A DNA stretch of 64,000 bases from Hemibagrus wyckioides (taxonomy: Eukaryota > Chordata > Actinopteri > Siluriformes > Bagridae). Below, piece by piece: positions 1-12,066 of this stretch. The notes beneath the pieces were generated by a model that was given only the letters and a program-made list of their open reading frames with translations, had not been told where the DNA came from and did no database searches. Each line of letters begins with the position of its first letter. Position 1 is the first letter of the stretch. The translations under genes and the position numbers were made by a program. The stretch is from assembly GCF_019097595.1 (NCBI RefSeq), contig NC_080710.1:16049280-16113279 (forward strand). The letters run 5' to 3'.

Positions 1-1388
1 GGAAATGCAGCTCGCTAATGCAGCACATTTCCAATTGATTAATGCTGCAGATCTTATTTGCAGAAACCACATTATGTTCCTGAAGGAAGTCGAGGGAAGA
101 TAGGGAATCATTAGAGCTATACACATGGCTATATACTAGAACTCCCATAATATAATGTACTTAAAGGTGTTTAGGTTCTCCCCTTGTATGAGCTGAAAAC
201 ATAATGATCGAGCTGAAGAGTCCTCAAATGGATTCCTATTAGTAAACACTGTGGATAGATGATTCATGCTGTATGTAGGTGAAAAATAAAAATAACAAAA
301 TGAGGACATATGAATGGGTAGGAGGTGATATGGTGCATTCAGGCAGCTCAAGAGGATATGGGGATAGTTGTGTAGAGAGTATGGAGAGGAGAGGACAACC
401 CATGAAGACCCGACTGTCCCATAATCATTTCCTCTGATTGATCTATTGTGTGTGCCCTGCAACCCCATTAGGGTAATAGCATCTTAAATAATTAAGGATG
501 CATAGATTAATTTACAATAGGTTCAGTAAAAAAAAAAAAACTTTATGGCCTATTAACCTAATTTCACAGTGTTACAGTAATGTTTAGAAATTCCACAGCC
601 TTCCATAAATCTTCTAAATGTTTAGAATATCCACTTGACACCCCCCCCCCAAAAAATAAATAAAATTAAATAAATAAATAAATAAAAATGTAATTGTTTC
701 ACTAGACTCAATTTTAAACATATTTATTTACATTTATTTGAAATAAATTAGGTCATTTAATTAGTATGGAACAATTTTACATTTTTTTAAATATATATAT
801 ATATATATTTCAAATCATTTCAAATCAGGAACTATTAGCAGACCGTTTTACCCATCAGTCCATGCTGATTTTGGCAAATGAATCTGGCTCTTGTACAGGC
901 TGACCAGTCCTAGCCTATGCGTGAAATATGAGCACAGATAGGGTTTGACAGAGAATATATATTCATGTAAATGTGCTTCTCCTAGCATGTGTTAGGCCAG
1001 AGCAGGCAAGCTTGAGTAGGTGTTGGCTAGTGAGCTACGCTCTGGAGTGTAAATGGATTAGTGCAGATGAAGCAGGCAGAAGAGCTTAGGCCACAGTTAG
1101 AATAAACAGGATAAACACTGATAATCTGCCCAACTGCGATAAGAACATCGAAATAGTTATGTACATATAATCATGCACATTATCTAAAAAAAAATCTCTA
1201 CGGCTTAAAAATCATAAAGGGCTGATTTGCATTTTGAAATAATCTAGCCGTTAATGTTTTATTTAAGACATTTGTTTCCCGGGTAATTTATAAATAGATA
1301 AATAGAGATTTGTGAAGGTAAATCTGAAAATCTTGAAATTAATAGAATCCTGAAAATAATGTACATTTTATTATGATTACATTGGTGA

Positions 1389-1466
<78 letters not shown>

Positions 1467-1467
1467 A
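1389..1467. repeat. Compound (TTA)n-(CTA)n microsatellite
   Basis: About 40 bases of uninterrupted TTA units pass directly into about 38 bases of CTA units, a single T-to-C phase change within one tract. Confidence 0.95.
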
Positions 1468-3516
1468 CTAGGAGTATTTACATTAAAACCAGCATTCTTA
1501 CACCTGAGACAAAATATCCGAATGCATAAATTTCAATTAAATACAGCTTTATTTATAAAAAGGAGGAAAATAGAAACATATGAATATAAAAGGCATTTAA
1601 GTACATTCTGTTTGAGGTTCCTTGCGGTATATAAACACAGTATTCTACAGTCAGACTCGTGAGGTCATTTGAATAATGCCAGATAACAGAGGAGGCCAAG
1701 TGATATCATTACACTCATTGAGGTTATTTATCAACAATTTGAAATCAAATCTGAATCCACAACAAGCAAAACTGTCCTATTAAAACACGATAATCAATGT
1801 AAATGACATGATAATTGTAGAATGCATTTTTTTTTCTTTACTGGAATATGTTTCAGTGGAGAAAATTTTGATGAATGTAATGTATGTGATCTAATGGCCA
1901 AATTATAACGAATATAATCAGTAGCACAAATAATCAATAAAAGACTGATATCACAGTGGTTTAGGGGGAGGGGAATCTCAGCTCAGTGTTTTTTTTTCCT
2001 GTCTGTTGTTGAAGCCTGCATGCTGTTTTAGCCTTTTAATTTGGATGATTTGGAATATTGAGAATTATTTTCTAGTGTTATTTATTAAACACTGTATGCT
2101 CCGGATATTTATAGCGTGGTTAAAAAAAGAGTGTGGTTTATAGTATAGTTAAAAAGAGCTAGGATCCATCAATTTGTTGGTTCTGTTATTACAATTGCAG
2201 TGATTATTAAATATATGTACGATCAATTTCACCTTAATGTAGTAAAAAAAGCACATAATGAAGCATTGTAGTGCTTTTTAAAACCAGAAAATAAAAAAAG
2301 AAAATCTCTTGTTTAGTTAAATAAGTCCTTTTACAATTAATTAAAATTGTCCTCCTAAAACAAACCTATACTTATGCCAGGAAGCAGAAAATATAGTGAA
2401 TCAGACATATAATTTTTCAGTTGTGTGGGTACCCTAGTGGTAAAAGGCCATAACATGTACTTACAAGCTTTTCTTCCACTCTCTGTTCATTAAAGCACAG
2501 CCAAAAGAATGATAATTACAGGGTGATCAAGAGGAGAGCCACTGAATTGTTTTCTTTAGTCTGTCTGAAATGCTAATGTGTCATTTCAATGTGCTTAATG
2601 ATAATTAACAGTAAATTGGACTGTTTGCTGATTTTAAAAAACCTCCCTGTTAATACATCCACATTTTATTCCTCTCGGAATAACATTGTTTTTTTTGTTT
2701 TTTTTGTTCTTTTTCCTTACGTGGAATTTAAAAATAAGGAAAAATACATTCCTGCCAAAAAAAAAAAAATCTCATGTATATTTATAAGATTTAGCATGTC
2801 AAGTAGATCAAGTAGATCCTATTATGCTGCTTAAATGGATTTTCATGGGTGTTAGACTTTAGAATGCACCATCATATGCGGTGACTGATACATATTCATG
2901 ATATGTGTGCGGCTACATAGAAAGCAGAGCTGTAGTCAATCTAAGGCTGTGGTAATTGTTTATCTGCTGTGTGTTCTCTTCCACTCACTCTTCCTTCGAG
3001 CGCATAAATTGAGCTGTCGTTGGCTTGGTGGACATTTTTTTTGTCAGCCCTCGTGGTGCGGTAGGCTTGCATGTGGAAACCCCACACGATAAATGTCATT
3101 TCTAAATCAATTTGCATGAAAAAAGCTGGAGTGGGAAGTGAAGAGTGTGTGGTCCTAAGGACAGATAATAAATGCCGTAGACTATGTGTTTTGCCATCTA
3201 CAGACCCACATATCCTCCCTGATTATGCTATTCCATTTACCAATACGCACAAGGATTAAACAAACAAAAAAAAAATTGTCTATAAGCTTATATTCAGATA
3301 GAAATGCTGGGCAGAATGATCATTGGTGCAGATGGGGACTTAAAATCAATGCAGTCTTCTTTTTTTTTTTACATTAAACAGTTTTTCATTTTGTCGAGGA
3401 ATAAGGCTACATGGTGAACAAGCCCCTTTCTGTAGATACTCAACAACACATATCACACACAGAAACACAAGATCTGTCTGCTTGCTTGTTAAATGACCTG
3501 AGTGTGAGCTTTGGTA

Positions 3517-3543
3517 GTGTGTGTGTGTGTGTGTGTGTGTGTG
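3517..3543. repeat. (GT)n microsatellite beside pre-miR-137
   Basis: Thirteen or so uninterrupted GT units. On the minus strand this is a (CA)n tract about 60 bases downstream of the miR-137 hairpin, so it should be part of the primary transcript. Confidence 0.95.
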
Positions 3544-3605
3544 GTGGGCAGGTGGGCTCTCTGGCCTCTGTGCTCTCTCTAGTCCCCTGCCGTCACCGCC
3601 GACAT

Positions 3606-3690
3606 GACTCTCCTCGACTACGCGTATTCTTAAGCAATAACAACGTGATCCGTATTATCCACCCAAGAATACCCGTCACCGAAGAGAGTC
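3606..3690 (-). ncRNA. mir137: pre-miR-137 microRNA hairpin
   Basis: The minus strand carries the full miR-137 precursor. The 3p mature sequence is the complement of 3618-3640 and starts TTATTGCTTAAG; its seed and all 23 bases match the miR-137 sequence I know. The 5p arm is the complement of 3654-3676 and starts ACGGGTATTCTTGG. The arms are separated by a 13-base loop (3641-3653) that, as I recall it, differs from the human loop by one base. The lower stem continues with GACTCTC on one side pairing with GAGAGTC on the other. miR-137 is a brain-enriched regulator of neuronal maturation, and in human MIR137 lies upstream of SNX7, as here. Teleosts usually have more than one copy; which one this is cannot be told from the window. 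Confidence 0.97.
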
Positions 3691-4352
3691 TTTCTAAGGA
3701 GAAAGCAATAGCGGAATCGCAAGCATTGTCCTCAGCCGTTTGGCAAACGGCAAGGCCTTTCAAAACAATTGATTGAAGATGATTTGCGGCACAAGGCAAG
3801 GCCCCATCAATGGTCTTTCTGCAAACAGAAATCGACATAGTGCATTTTTCAATCCATGCTTGAGAGTACATGTGTGGCAATAGCTTTGTCTTACAACAGT
3901 GCGTGCCTGTCAGATGAAGAGTGTGTATTATATAGCAGCATTAGAGTTGGGGGGGGCGGTGTGTTGAGGAGGTGATGGATTGCGCCGCCCCTCACCTATC
4001 TCTGTACAGCACTTACCTGGACTGCCGAGGATTTAAGTGCCCGGCTCATGCTGTGTTCTTCCAGCACCAGCACACGAGCTGCTCCCCAGCTCTACACCGT
4101 ACGCAAAATCCCACTGAATCGCTCCTGCTGGAAAATAGACAGAAGGAGGTTAGGGTTCAGTGGAGAGATTGTGACCTTTCAAGCCTCCCTACACATTACT
4201 GTGTCTGGCCCTCCTCACACGTGCACTGTGCCATCTATCTAAAACCCAGAGAAAGGAAAGCCTAAGATAAATTGTTCACTGACACCATGAGGAGAATTCT
4301 ATATGGTAAAAGGAATGGTAATGAACCGTTTCCAAATTTCTCTCTTTCACTT

Positions 4353-4358
4353 TCTCTC

Positions 4359-4414
<56 letters not shown>

Positions 4415-4415
4415 A
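4353..4415. repeat. (TC)n-(CA)n compound microsatellite
   Basis: An interrupted TC tract of about 38 bases joined to 13 CA units. Confidence 0.93.
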
Positions 4416-5336
4416 TTAAACACACATACATTAAATATATTATTATGAAATTTCATTCTATTTTTCATTTCATTAAACAAATCATTTTATGCAAATAAAT
4501 TAATTTAGGCTACAGATAAAGCAAGACATTGATAATGTGTGAGTGTCATACACACTATATGTGGGCTTTAACCAATACTTTTATATAATAAATCATTGCT
4601 TTTCAGCATTAATTGTCACAAATATTTTTGTGTGTTAATTTGTTTAAAGTGAAATTCCCATTGTTAACTGCAATAGTTTTAAAACTTAAAGCTCAAAAAC
4701 AAACATGATTAATCATGCCCAGCATTTAAAGTAATGCATGAAATATATTTTCTTCCACATGAATATAAATGAGTTACTCCACTGAACTGATCTACGTTTT
4801 TAATCGATATTACTGATTAAGTATTCAGGCAATGCTGCCTACATTTCAATCATTATTCTTTTGGTTTATTTGCTGACAGCCATTGAAACCTCAAAAGGGT
4901 TCAATTTAACAGCAACATTTTCAGCATAAAATATATATTTTAATGTTCTTTTATATATTTGGACTCAACAGAGAAAAAAGAGGAACTGGCAAATTTCACA
5001 CAAATGTACATATGTACAATGATTTGAAAAAAATAGAGTGCATTTTTAAGTGTAAAGTAATTCATTTAAATATAAATTATTATATTAAATATTAAATATT
5101 CATTTAAAAATTCAAATATTTGTGTATCATTATTATTATTCCAAAAAGTATAATGTTCACCATACTGATACAATCAATAGAACATTATTTATACCATTTT
5201 AACTAACGAAAGCAAAAACCAAATGCAGAAACCCAAGAACACAGAGGAAAGACAACAAACTTACCCTTACTACATCCCAGTAAAGGAAGATTAAAAAAAG
5301 GTAGAGGAGATGGATGGCAAAAAAACAGAGAAAGGG

Positions 5337-5348
5337 AAGAGAGAGAAA

Positions 5349-5386
<38 letters not shown>
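5337..5386. repeat. (GA)n tract
   Basis: Near-perfect GA repeat of about 50 bases. It is the first of several GA/CT tracts between 5.3 and 6.95 kb upstream of miR-137. Confidence 0.9.
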
Positions 5387-5514
5387 CGGACTGAAACACT
5401 GAACACAACAAAAGCAGCTCTGGAGCATCACGGATGCTATAGCAGGCTGCTGCTCTCTTACCCCAGTCTCACAGCCCCCCAGCCCACTAAACAACGGACG
5501 GACCTCTCAAACAA

Positions 5515-5549
5515 AACACACACACACATACACACACACACACACACAA
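5515..5549. repeat. (CA)n microsatellite
   Basis: CA units with one TA interruption. Confidence 0.85.
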
Positions 5550-6326
5550 AGCTGCCCTGACGCAGGGCAACGCTCACCCAGCATTCCAGCCCCAAGGCTC
5601 TCTCTCTCTCTCTCTCCATCTCTGAGACATCACACACTCTCTAACTCAACACAGCAGTCAGGGATTCTCCTCCCATCACCAACTGTGAGAATTAATCAAT
5701 GCCCCTCCATGCAGATCTATTTCTGTTTATCTTCAAAGTTCCTCTGGATGCACGTAAATCTTTCCTCCCAACCAATGCTTTCTTTTTCTCTCCTCCATTA
5801 TTTTGTTGAATCCTTATTCACCTCGGTTTGCAACTATAACTCTGTATGTTTATGATGGATTTACATGGTAGCCTGACTGCAGGGCAAAAAAAGAGAGAGA
5901 GATTTTTTTTTTCAGTCTAGCATTGAACATCGCTGAATGAATCTGTATTCTCTGCCTCACCTCCACTTCTCTGCCTCTCTCCACGAGAGCTCCGTGGTGC
6001 CCTATTCCACCCCACATAAAAAAAACACTTCTGGCTGGACCCTTTACTGATTGCAATTTAATTGCAAAGAGCCCATGAATATGGTAATATGGCACAATAC
6101 TCTTGACAGGAGGGCTCTAGATGGGGCAGTGCACAAATATGAATCACGACTACACACAAAATAAAAGACACAAAACAAAAATAGGATGTGAAATCAATGG
6201 AAATAAAAAGGATCCATTTTTTTGTGCCAAACACAAATATTAAAAGCTAGAAATTTCAGGGTGCTATTTTTTTTTTAACAAAAAAGTAATGACATGGAGA
6301 TGTCCACATGTGTGGAAGTCACTTAC

Positions 6327-6600
6327 CCTCCCAGCCCTCAGGTCCAGTGTCTGTTTCCTGCAGAGCGTCTGCTGCGTGAGATTTCTGCCTGTGATATGGT
6401 CAGTATAGCAGAGCACCAGCTCTCCGCAGTGCCTCCGATACAGTTAGAGAGCCACAGCGAGAGAGAGAGAGGCGATGAGGCAGCAAGGCAGTCCCAGGGT
6501 GTACAGGTGGATGCGGATGCTGCATCCTCACCGGGATGCTCGATAAAGAGGATCAAAAGCCCACTTCTCACTCCTGAGCCAGTTGTTGCTTGACACAGCG
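6327..6600 (-). ncRNA. Possible early exon of the pri-miR-137 host transcript
   Basis: On the minus strand a strong splice donor, GGGAGG followed by GTAAGT, ends an exon-like stretch at 6327. The stretch is less AT-rich than its surroundings, unique in sequence and lies 2.6 kb upstream of the miR-137 hairpin on the same strand. Mammalian miR-137 is processed from a spliced non-coding host RNA, so a first exon and promoter would be expected on this side. The exon's upstream limit is not visible and 6600 is arbitrary. The short open frames on both strands here carry no recognisable domain. This is inference; a neuronal coding gene starting here is the main alternative. Confidence 0.3.
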
Positions 6601-6639
6601 AATGAACTTACACGCACAGAAGAGAGCAAGGTAGAGGGA

Positions 6640-6840
6640 GCGCAAGAGAGAGAGAGAGAGAGGGTGAGAGAGAGAGAGAGCAAGAGACCATGACAGAGAA
6701 AGGAGAGTGTGTGCGTGTTTGTCGTGTGTGAGAGAGGGAGATAGAGAGGGGAGTGAGGGAGACAGAGAAGGGGGGGAGAAAGAGAGAGAGAGAGACAGAG
6801 AGAGAGAGAGAGGAGGGTCTGAGTGAGTGACTGATGGGAG
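6640..6840. repeat. GA-rich low-complexity tract
   Basis: About 200 bases dominated by GA and GGA units with short interruptions, followed at 6919-6945 by a CT tract. The leucine/serine-rich open frame on the minus strand is only the translation of this repeat. Confidence 0.9.
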
Positions 6841-6918
6841 GAGAGGGAAAGAGAGAAAAAATCTATCCAGTGTCGGTCCACAGCCTTGTAGCTTTTTTTT
6901 TTTTTAAATACTGCCATT

Positions 6919-6945
6919 TCTCTCTCTCTCTCTCTCTCTCTCTCA
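6919..6945. repeat. (CT)n tract
   Basis: About 13 CT units of opposite purine polarity to the GA block just before it, so the two could pair. Confidence 0.9.
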
Positions 6946-7594
6946 CCCCTCCTACCTCAGAGGAAAGGAGAAAATAATTAGATTTGAGCCACACACGCTT
7001 CCCAAGCTCACTGACTTGTGGATTCGAGACTTCTAATGGTGGATTAATTGAGGGAGATCTGACGTGCTACATGCTCCACAGGCTCCCTGTCCTGACTTCC
7101 CAAACGGAGTATGACCCCCATCCCCACTCCACAGAATCACTGTTAATACACAATCAAAAAAACCATTGTGAAAATGACTGCACTCACACACTCCACACTT
7201 CTCCCAGTTGCATGTGTTAAGTGACACTGCATAGCTGGTCATGAAAAAGGGAAATGTAACACATTATGCAGTCTGATCCCGTCTTCTTATAGGAAAAGTA
7301 ACATTCATGCTCTTGTCAACAGCAGACATATGGAGTGGCTGTAAGTCTTTCAGACTGACAGCATTAAAGGACTAAAGTGGAAAGAGATCCTTTGTGAAAA
7401 AGGAGAAAAGGAAGAACGTGAGACTTTCCCTGAACTGAAAAAAAGGAAAACCCCAAGCAAATGCACCTAATTTCATTCAGAATGATGTAAGGTTGCCTTA
7501 ATGCCAACAAGCCTTTTAACTTCCCACAATGGGACTGACTTTTGAAGCTGACATTTCCGATTACGGAAGCCTAAAATGATTTGAAAGGGAGCTG

Positions 7595-7598
<4 letters not shown>

Positions 7599-7626
<28 letters not shown>
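7599..7626. repeat. (CT)n microsatellite
   Basis: Fourteen CT units. Confidence 0.92.
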
Positions 7627-7631
<5 letters not shown>

Positions 7632-9268
7632 GTAAGTAACAGAGTATTGTGAAAATGTTAACACCACACACACACATACACACACAGCAGGTTTCCTTTT
7701 CCCCTGTGCAGCACAATTTCCTTTGCTTTTGACACTACATAGATTAATCTCTATTAAAATGCTATCAAACAGGTACATGGCTGAAATGCTGCAGAGCCTG
7801 GATGAAGAACAGCAAGTGCTGTGTTCAGCCCCAAAAATGAATACAGCACTCCCTTGTTAAAAAAAATAAAAAATATCCGGTAGCCCCAATGTGCACTCAT
7901 TTGTTTGTAAATGCAATTTTTTCCCCAATGGCGAATACATACAAATCATATCTATATTCAGGATAAATGAAAAGAAAACTGCTCTAACTGGTTATTGGAT
8001 TATAATACAAAGCAGACAAAGAAATCAGACATGGTGAATTTCATGCCAAAGACAGCCATCTACTGCCCCCTGTTGACCGGTTGATTGACTGAGCAGCAGG
8101 GCCTTCATTGTTCCAGGCAACCAATCCTTATTGGGAAGGCACATGCAGCAATTACAGGGGAACAGCCCATAATTCTTTATCAAGAGCTAATCATGCCAAG
8201 TGACAAACAGCAAAGGCGAAGACTTAAAATGAAGTGAAGCAAAGGCAAGGCAGGGAGCTCTCTGCAGGCTGCTCCAAAAATGAAGAGAAATGCAGGTGTG
8301 ATGGGAGAGAGAGGCAGAGAAGAGGCTAAGAACAGAGCGAGAGACAAGTGTTCATGTTCCTGCTCTATCTCGAGGAGAAGCAAGGTTCACTCACAAATGT
8401 CCAACTGCTTTGGTTGTCATTTCTCCAAGGCCATCACTCAGCTAGCCACAAAGATATACACATGATCAAAAGTACGCTCGCCTTCCTCTCTCTTCACATC
8501 TCCTCTCGACTAGCTGTTTTGTCTCTTTTCTTTATCTTTTTTATTTTGGGACCCAAAGTAGCAATTAAGGTTAGAGTGTGTCATTGTGCTAGGGTAGGAG
8601 TCCTTTTGTTTGCTCATGCTAAATGCATTGAAATTGACTTGGGGGGATGCATTAATTGCTCACTGATGAAGGTCCAGCATAAAATGTCTTTTCTTTTTTT
8701 TCTTTTTCTTTTTCTTTTATTTTTAGTACAGGCACCTCGGGTATGTCGTATGTTTGCAGTCTTTCAATTGCTTTTGGAGGGACCCAGGCCTATTTCAATC
8801 AATAGTGTGTAATAAAAGCCCTGTTCCAGGTTCAGAAATCTAAACAAATATAAAGGAAACAAGGAAATGAGATGAAAGAAATGAATACCTGCTTCACATG
8901 GCACTGTTTTCCACTACACAAGCGGCACATGAGTGCTGCTGATCAGACACCCAGGCACCAGCTCCCCATCACCTCTAACACATATGTGAGTGGATTATAA
9001 TGATCTGCCATTAGTGCTGGTATATTTATGTTGCTCATCGTGCTAGCTCAAACGCATTACTTCATTAGCAGCTGCTTGCTGCTGTAACTATTCCCTCTTT
9101 GTGCAAAGGGGGCATTTTCACTCTATAGAGAGAGAGAGAGAGATGGTTTATTCAAATTTGATGCACTCAATTTATTCACCTCGTGGCACATGGTAGTTGC
9201 AAAAAAGAATGTTCACCTACTCGTGCAACACTGCTGCGCCAAAAGGCTGGGCAATATTCCAGTTCAAT

Positions 9269-9331
9269 ACACACACACACACACACACACACAAATACAC
9301 ACACACAAATACACACACACAAATACACACA
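9269..9331. repeat. (CA)n microsatellite with AAATA interruptions
   Basis: CA tracts separated by regularly spaced AAAT interruptions, giving a higher-order repeat of about 14 bases. Confidence 0.92.
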
Positions 9332-9828
9332 AGATGCTTCACTTGCATAGACTTAACATACACAAACTAGCCCAGACACACACACACACACTCATACACG
9401 CAAATACATGTCCAGTAAATACAATTTCTTCAAATAAACGTGGGCTGAAACACACTCTGGGGATAGAGAGGATATGGGTAGGCAGTAAAGGCCATACTCA
9501 GTGATGCCTGTAACCAAATGGTATTCTCTCTCAATGTGGGCATTGTAAGAATGCATTATTAAAGAATGCATCGCCCCAGGCTAGAGCTGAGGAACAGGCC
9601 AACAATAAACAGAAAAAGGGTAATATTTTACTGAAAGACATAAGTGGGCTCTGTGTAATTTTTGCCTATCTTCTCAAAGTGGCTGTGCATGTGTTCCCAT
9701 TGTTTTTTCATTTCCTGTCCATGTGCACGTGTGTATGTGTGTGTCTGTGTGGCTCGATCTGTAGTGTTGATAGAGGGTAAGTGCACATATATAGCATATA
9801 ATTCATAGCGTTTATAATAATGAAAAAT

Positions 9829-10835
9829 ATACAGCCAGTCAAAAGTTATTGTACACCTGGAGCTTCTTCTGTTTTTATTACAGTTTAATCACTATTATAG
9901 CCACAGAACAAACAAAATAATGTAGAATAGCAATTAAATAAAGAAACCCAAATCTTAGTGTGAGTTATTAACTGCTCGCTCTCAGTTCCTAATGGGACTC
10001 TAAATGAGTGCTTTATTAAAGACAGGCGCCTTTGGATCTGTTAAGTCTATAGATAAAAGACGGCGCTAGTATAAATTGTAAAATTATATGAATATGTGCT
10101 GTGCTACAAGTGTCTAATTAGAGTGATAAAGATTTTGGCCTTTTCCAATTACATAAGATCTAGACTGTACTATACTAAGAAATACTTAGATATCTCAATT
10201 TACTAAATGTTTAATCATAAACATTAAAAAAAAATCGTTATTATTACAGATTTAGGGTGTTAAGAATTTAAATAAATATTCTAGCATATTATTTGTTTAA
10301 AAACCTGTGATTAGCAGTGTATATATATAACACAGAAGGTGTGTGATCTGCTCTAAGCTGTAGTGCTGCTCTGGTAATATCGAGTCCATCCTTCTGTACC
10401 TGGATTATCAGGCAGAGCACTGGAGACCCCTGGCTGCCAGATGATACTGTGCATCACCACAGCACCGCTGCTGCACAAAGTGACCTCTGGCCCTTTGAAG
10501 GCCAAGCACGACTGTTCACACACACTGACATCCGAGCTGGTGATACAGAGGCATAGCATGCAGTGTGAGTTCTGGTCAGTGCAGAGTCAGTAAACTGTCA
10601 AGATGCTGACAGGAGAAAGAATGAGAGAGAACAGCCCAAACATGATGGATTTTAACTTGCTTACTACAGACACATAGCCAAAACTTTCAGACTCACTTCC
10701 TGTCCATACTGATCAGTGGAATATAAATGATGATGAAAGCAATATGTAATTTTTACTTATTTAAACAATTTTCTTTCTTTAAATGATGATGATGATGATT
10801 TTTTATTTATTACATTTTTTAATTGGTGGTGATCA

Positions 10836-10893
<58 letters not shown>

Positions 10894-12066
10894 GTTATTG
10901 TTATTATTACTTTAAATTGGTGGTGGTGGTCATGTTGTTGTTGTTATTATTATTATTATTATTATTTTATTTTATTTTATTTTATTTTATTTTATTTTAT
11001 TTTATTTTATTTTATTTTATTTTTTTATTTTTTTTATTAGTGGTGGTGGTCAGGTTGCACTTCTTATTATTATTACTATTATTATTATTATTATTATTAA
11101 TGTTGTTGTTGTTATTACATGTCTAGAAACACAAGTGAAAACTGCACATTTAAGCTAATATGTTTAAACATTCAGAAAGAAAGTCTTAACATAAAAAAGT
11201 AAATAAAAAGTTATAACAAAGCCAACATATGGGAGCAACATATGGCACTCTAACAGGCGGGATACTGAGAATAAACTCCACACACGTACTGAATCTGTGC
11301 TACTGGACTCTTGCTCCAGGATCATCAACATTGCCCCTTTATAAAAACAAATTTTTACATCCTAATCACTAGTTTTCATAATATTCAGACTATTTTAGAT
11401 GATTAACAAGAAATAATGAGCTATGTTGGTCTGGCTGTGAATTATTAAGAGCATACGGCACTGTGCCCCTGCAGCATCCGACACAATTACTAACTTTCTC
11501 ATTCCTTCATTTAAACAACAGATTCAATCTATTTGATGTATATTATATTTTCAATCTATACACTTTTAGTTAAAAGTTTTTGAGCACTTTTTGTTTTTTG
11601 CCATTTATATTCACATGACCTCAATTTAAACATTATAAATTTTTCAGGAATAGAAATGTAACTTGAGAAATTTTAGTACTAAATCTTATGGCACTTTTAA
11701 AGTAATCAATATATGTAGAATAATAAATAATGTTAGAAACATATTTTATTTAAAGTGTGAATAATTAGACACTTGTAGCGCACCACATATTCAGATTTTA
11801 CAGCTAATACTAGCATGGTTTATGAGTCTTTTATCTGTAAATTTATCCGATTTATTCTCCAAATGCACCTGACTTTATTAAGGCACTTATTTTGAGTTCC
11901 ATTAGGAACTGAGAGCAAGCAGTTAATAACTCGCACAATGATTTAGGTTTCTTCATTTAATTGCTAGTCTGTATTATTTTTGTTTGGTTTGTGGCAATAA
12001 TAGTGATTAAACTGTAATTAAACATAAGAAATGACAGGTGTAAATAGAACCTTTGACTGTGTGTAT
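9829..12066. mobile_element. Fold-back DNA element with about 300-base inverted arms
   Basis: The left arm (about 9829-10125) and right arm (about 11762-12066) are inverted copies of each other with scattered mismatches. Both outer ends start with a CAGTCAAA-type terminus followed by ACACCTG. Both arms contain the block GAGTTATTAACTGC, the block CTCTCAGTTCCTAATGG and an inner block reading TACAAGTGTCTAATTA. The interior encodes no transposase that I can see and is largely microsatellite. Long inverted arms without a coding core fit a non-autonomous fold-back or MITE-like DNA transposon. The superfamily is not certain, though the terminus resembles Tc1-like ends found elsewhere in this window. 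Confidence 0.75.
10781..11115. repeat. Compound ATG/TTA/TTG/TTTTA microsatellite cluster
   Basis: Triplet tracts of TTA and TTG surround a perfect pentanucleotide (TTTTA)n tract at about 10966-11029. All lie between the arms of the fold-back element. The open frames here encode only isoleucine, leucine or phenylalanine runs and are not genes. Confidence 0.95.

Larger units (their letters stand above)
1..3600. other. AT-rich intergenic sequence, no gene seen
   Basis: I see no exon with convincing splice sites and coding character here. The stretch holds homopolymer runs and one compound triplet microsatellite. By synteny with mammals it lies on the DPYD side of miR-137, downstream of the hairpin on the minus strand, so part of it may be transcribed as the 3' portion of the primary microRNA transcript. 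That last point is inference. Confidence 0.5.
7000..9828. other. Intergenic sequence, no gene seen
   Basis: I find no supported exon. The stretch holds CT, GA and CA microsatellites in a unique AT-rich background. Confidence 0.5.

Noticed and set aside
3411..3776. 121-codon plus-strand frame and a 95-codon minus-strand frame over miR-137
   Set aside because: Both cross the microRNA hairpin, and the plus-strand one also translates the GT microsatellite. No splice or family support.
6528..6917. 129-codon minus-strand frame
   Set aside because: Leucine/serine-rich translation of the GA/CT low-complexity block.
10783..11126. Two overlapping plus-strand frames of Ile, Leu and Phe runs
   Set aside because: Pure microsatellite translation inside the fold-back element.
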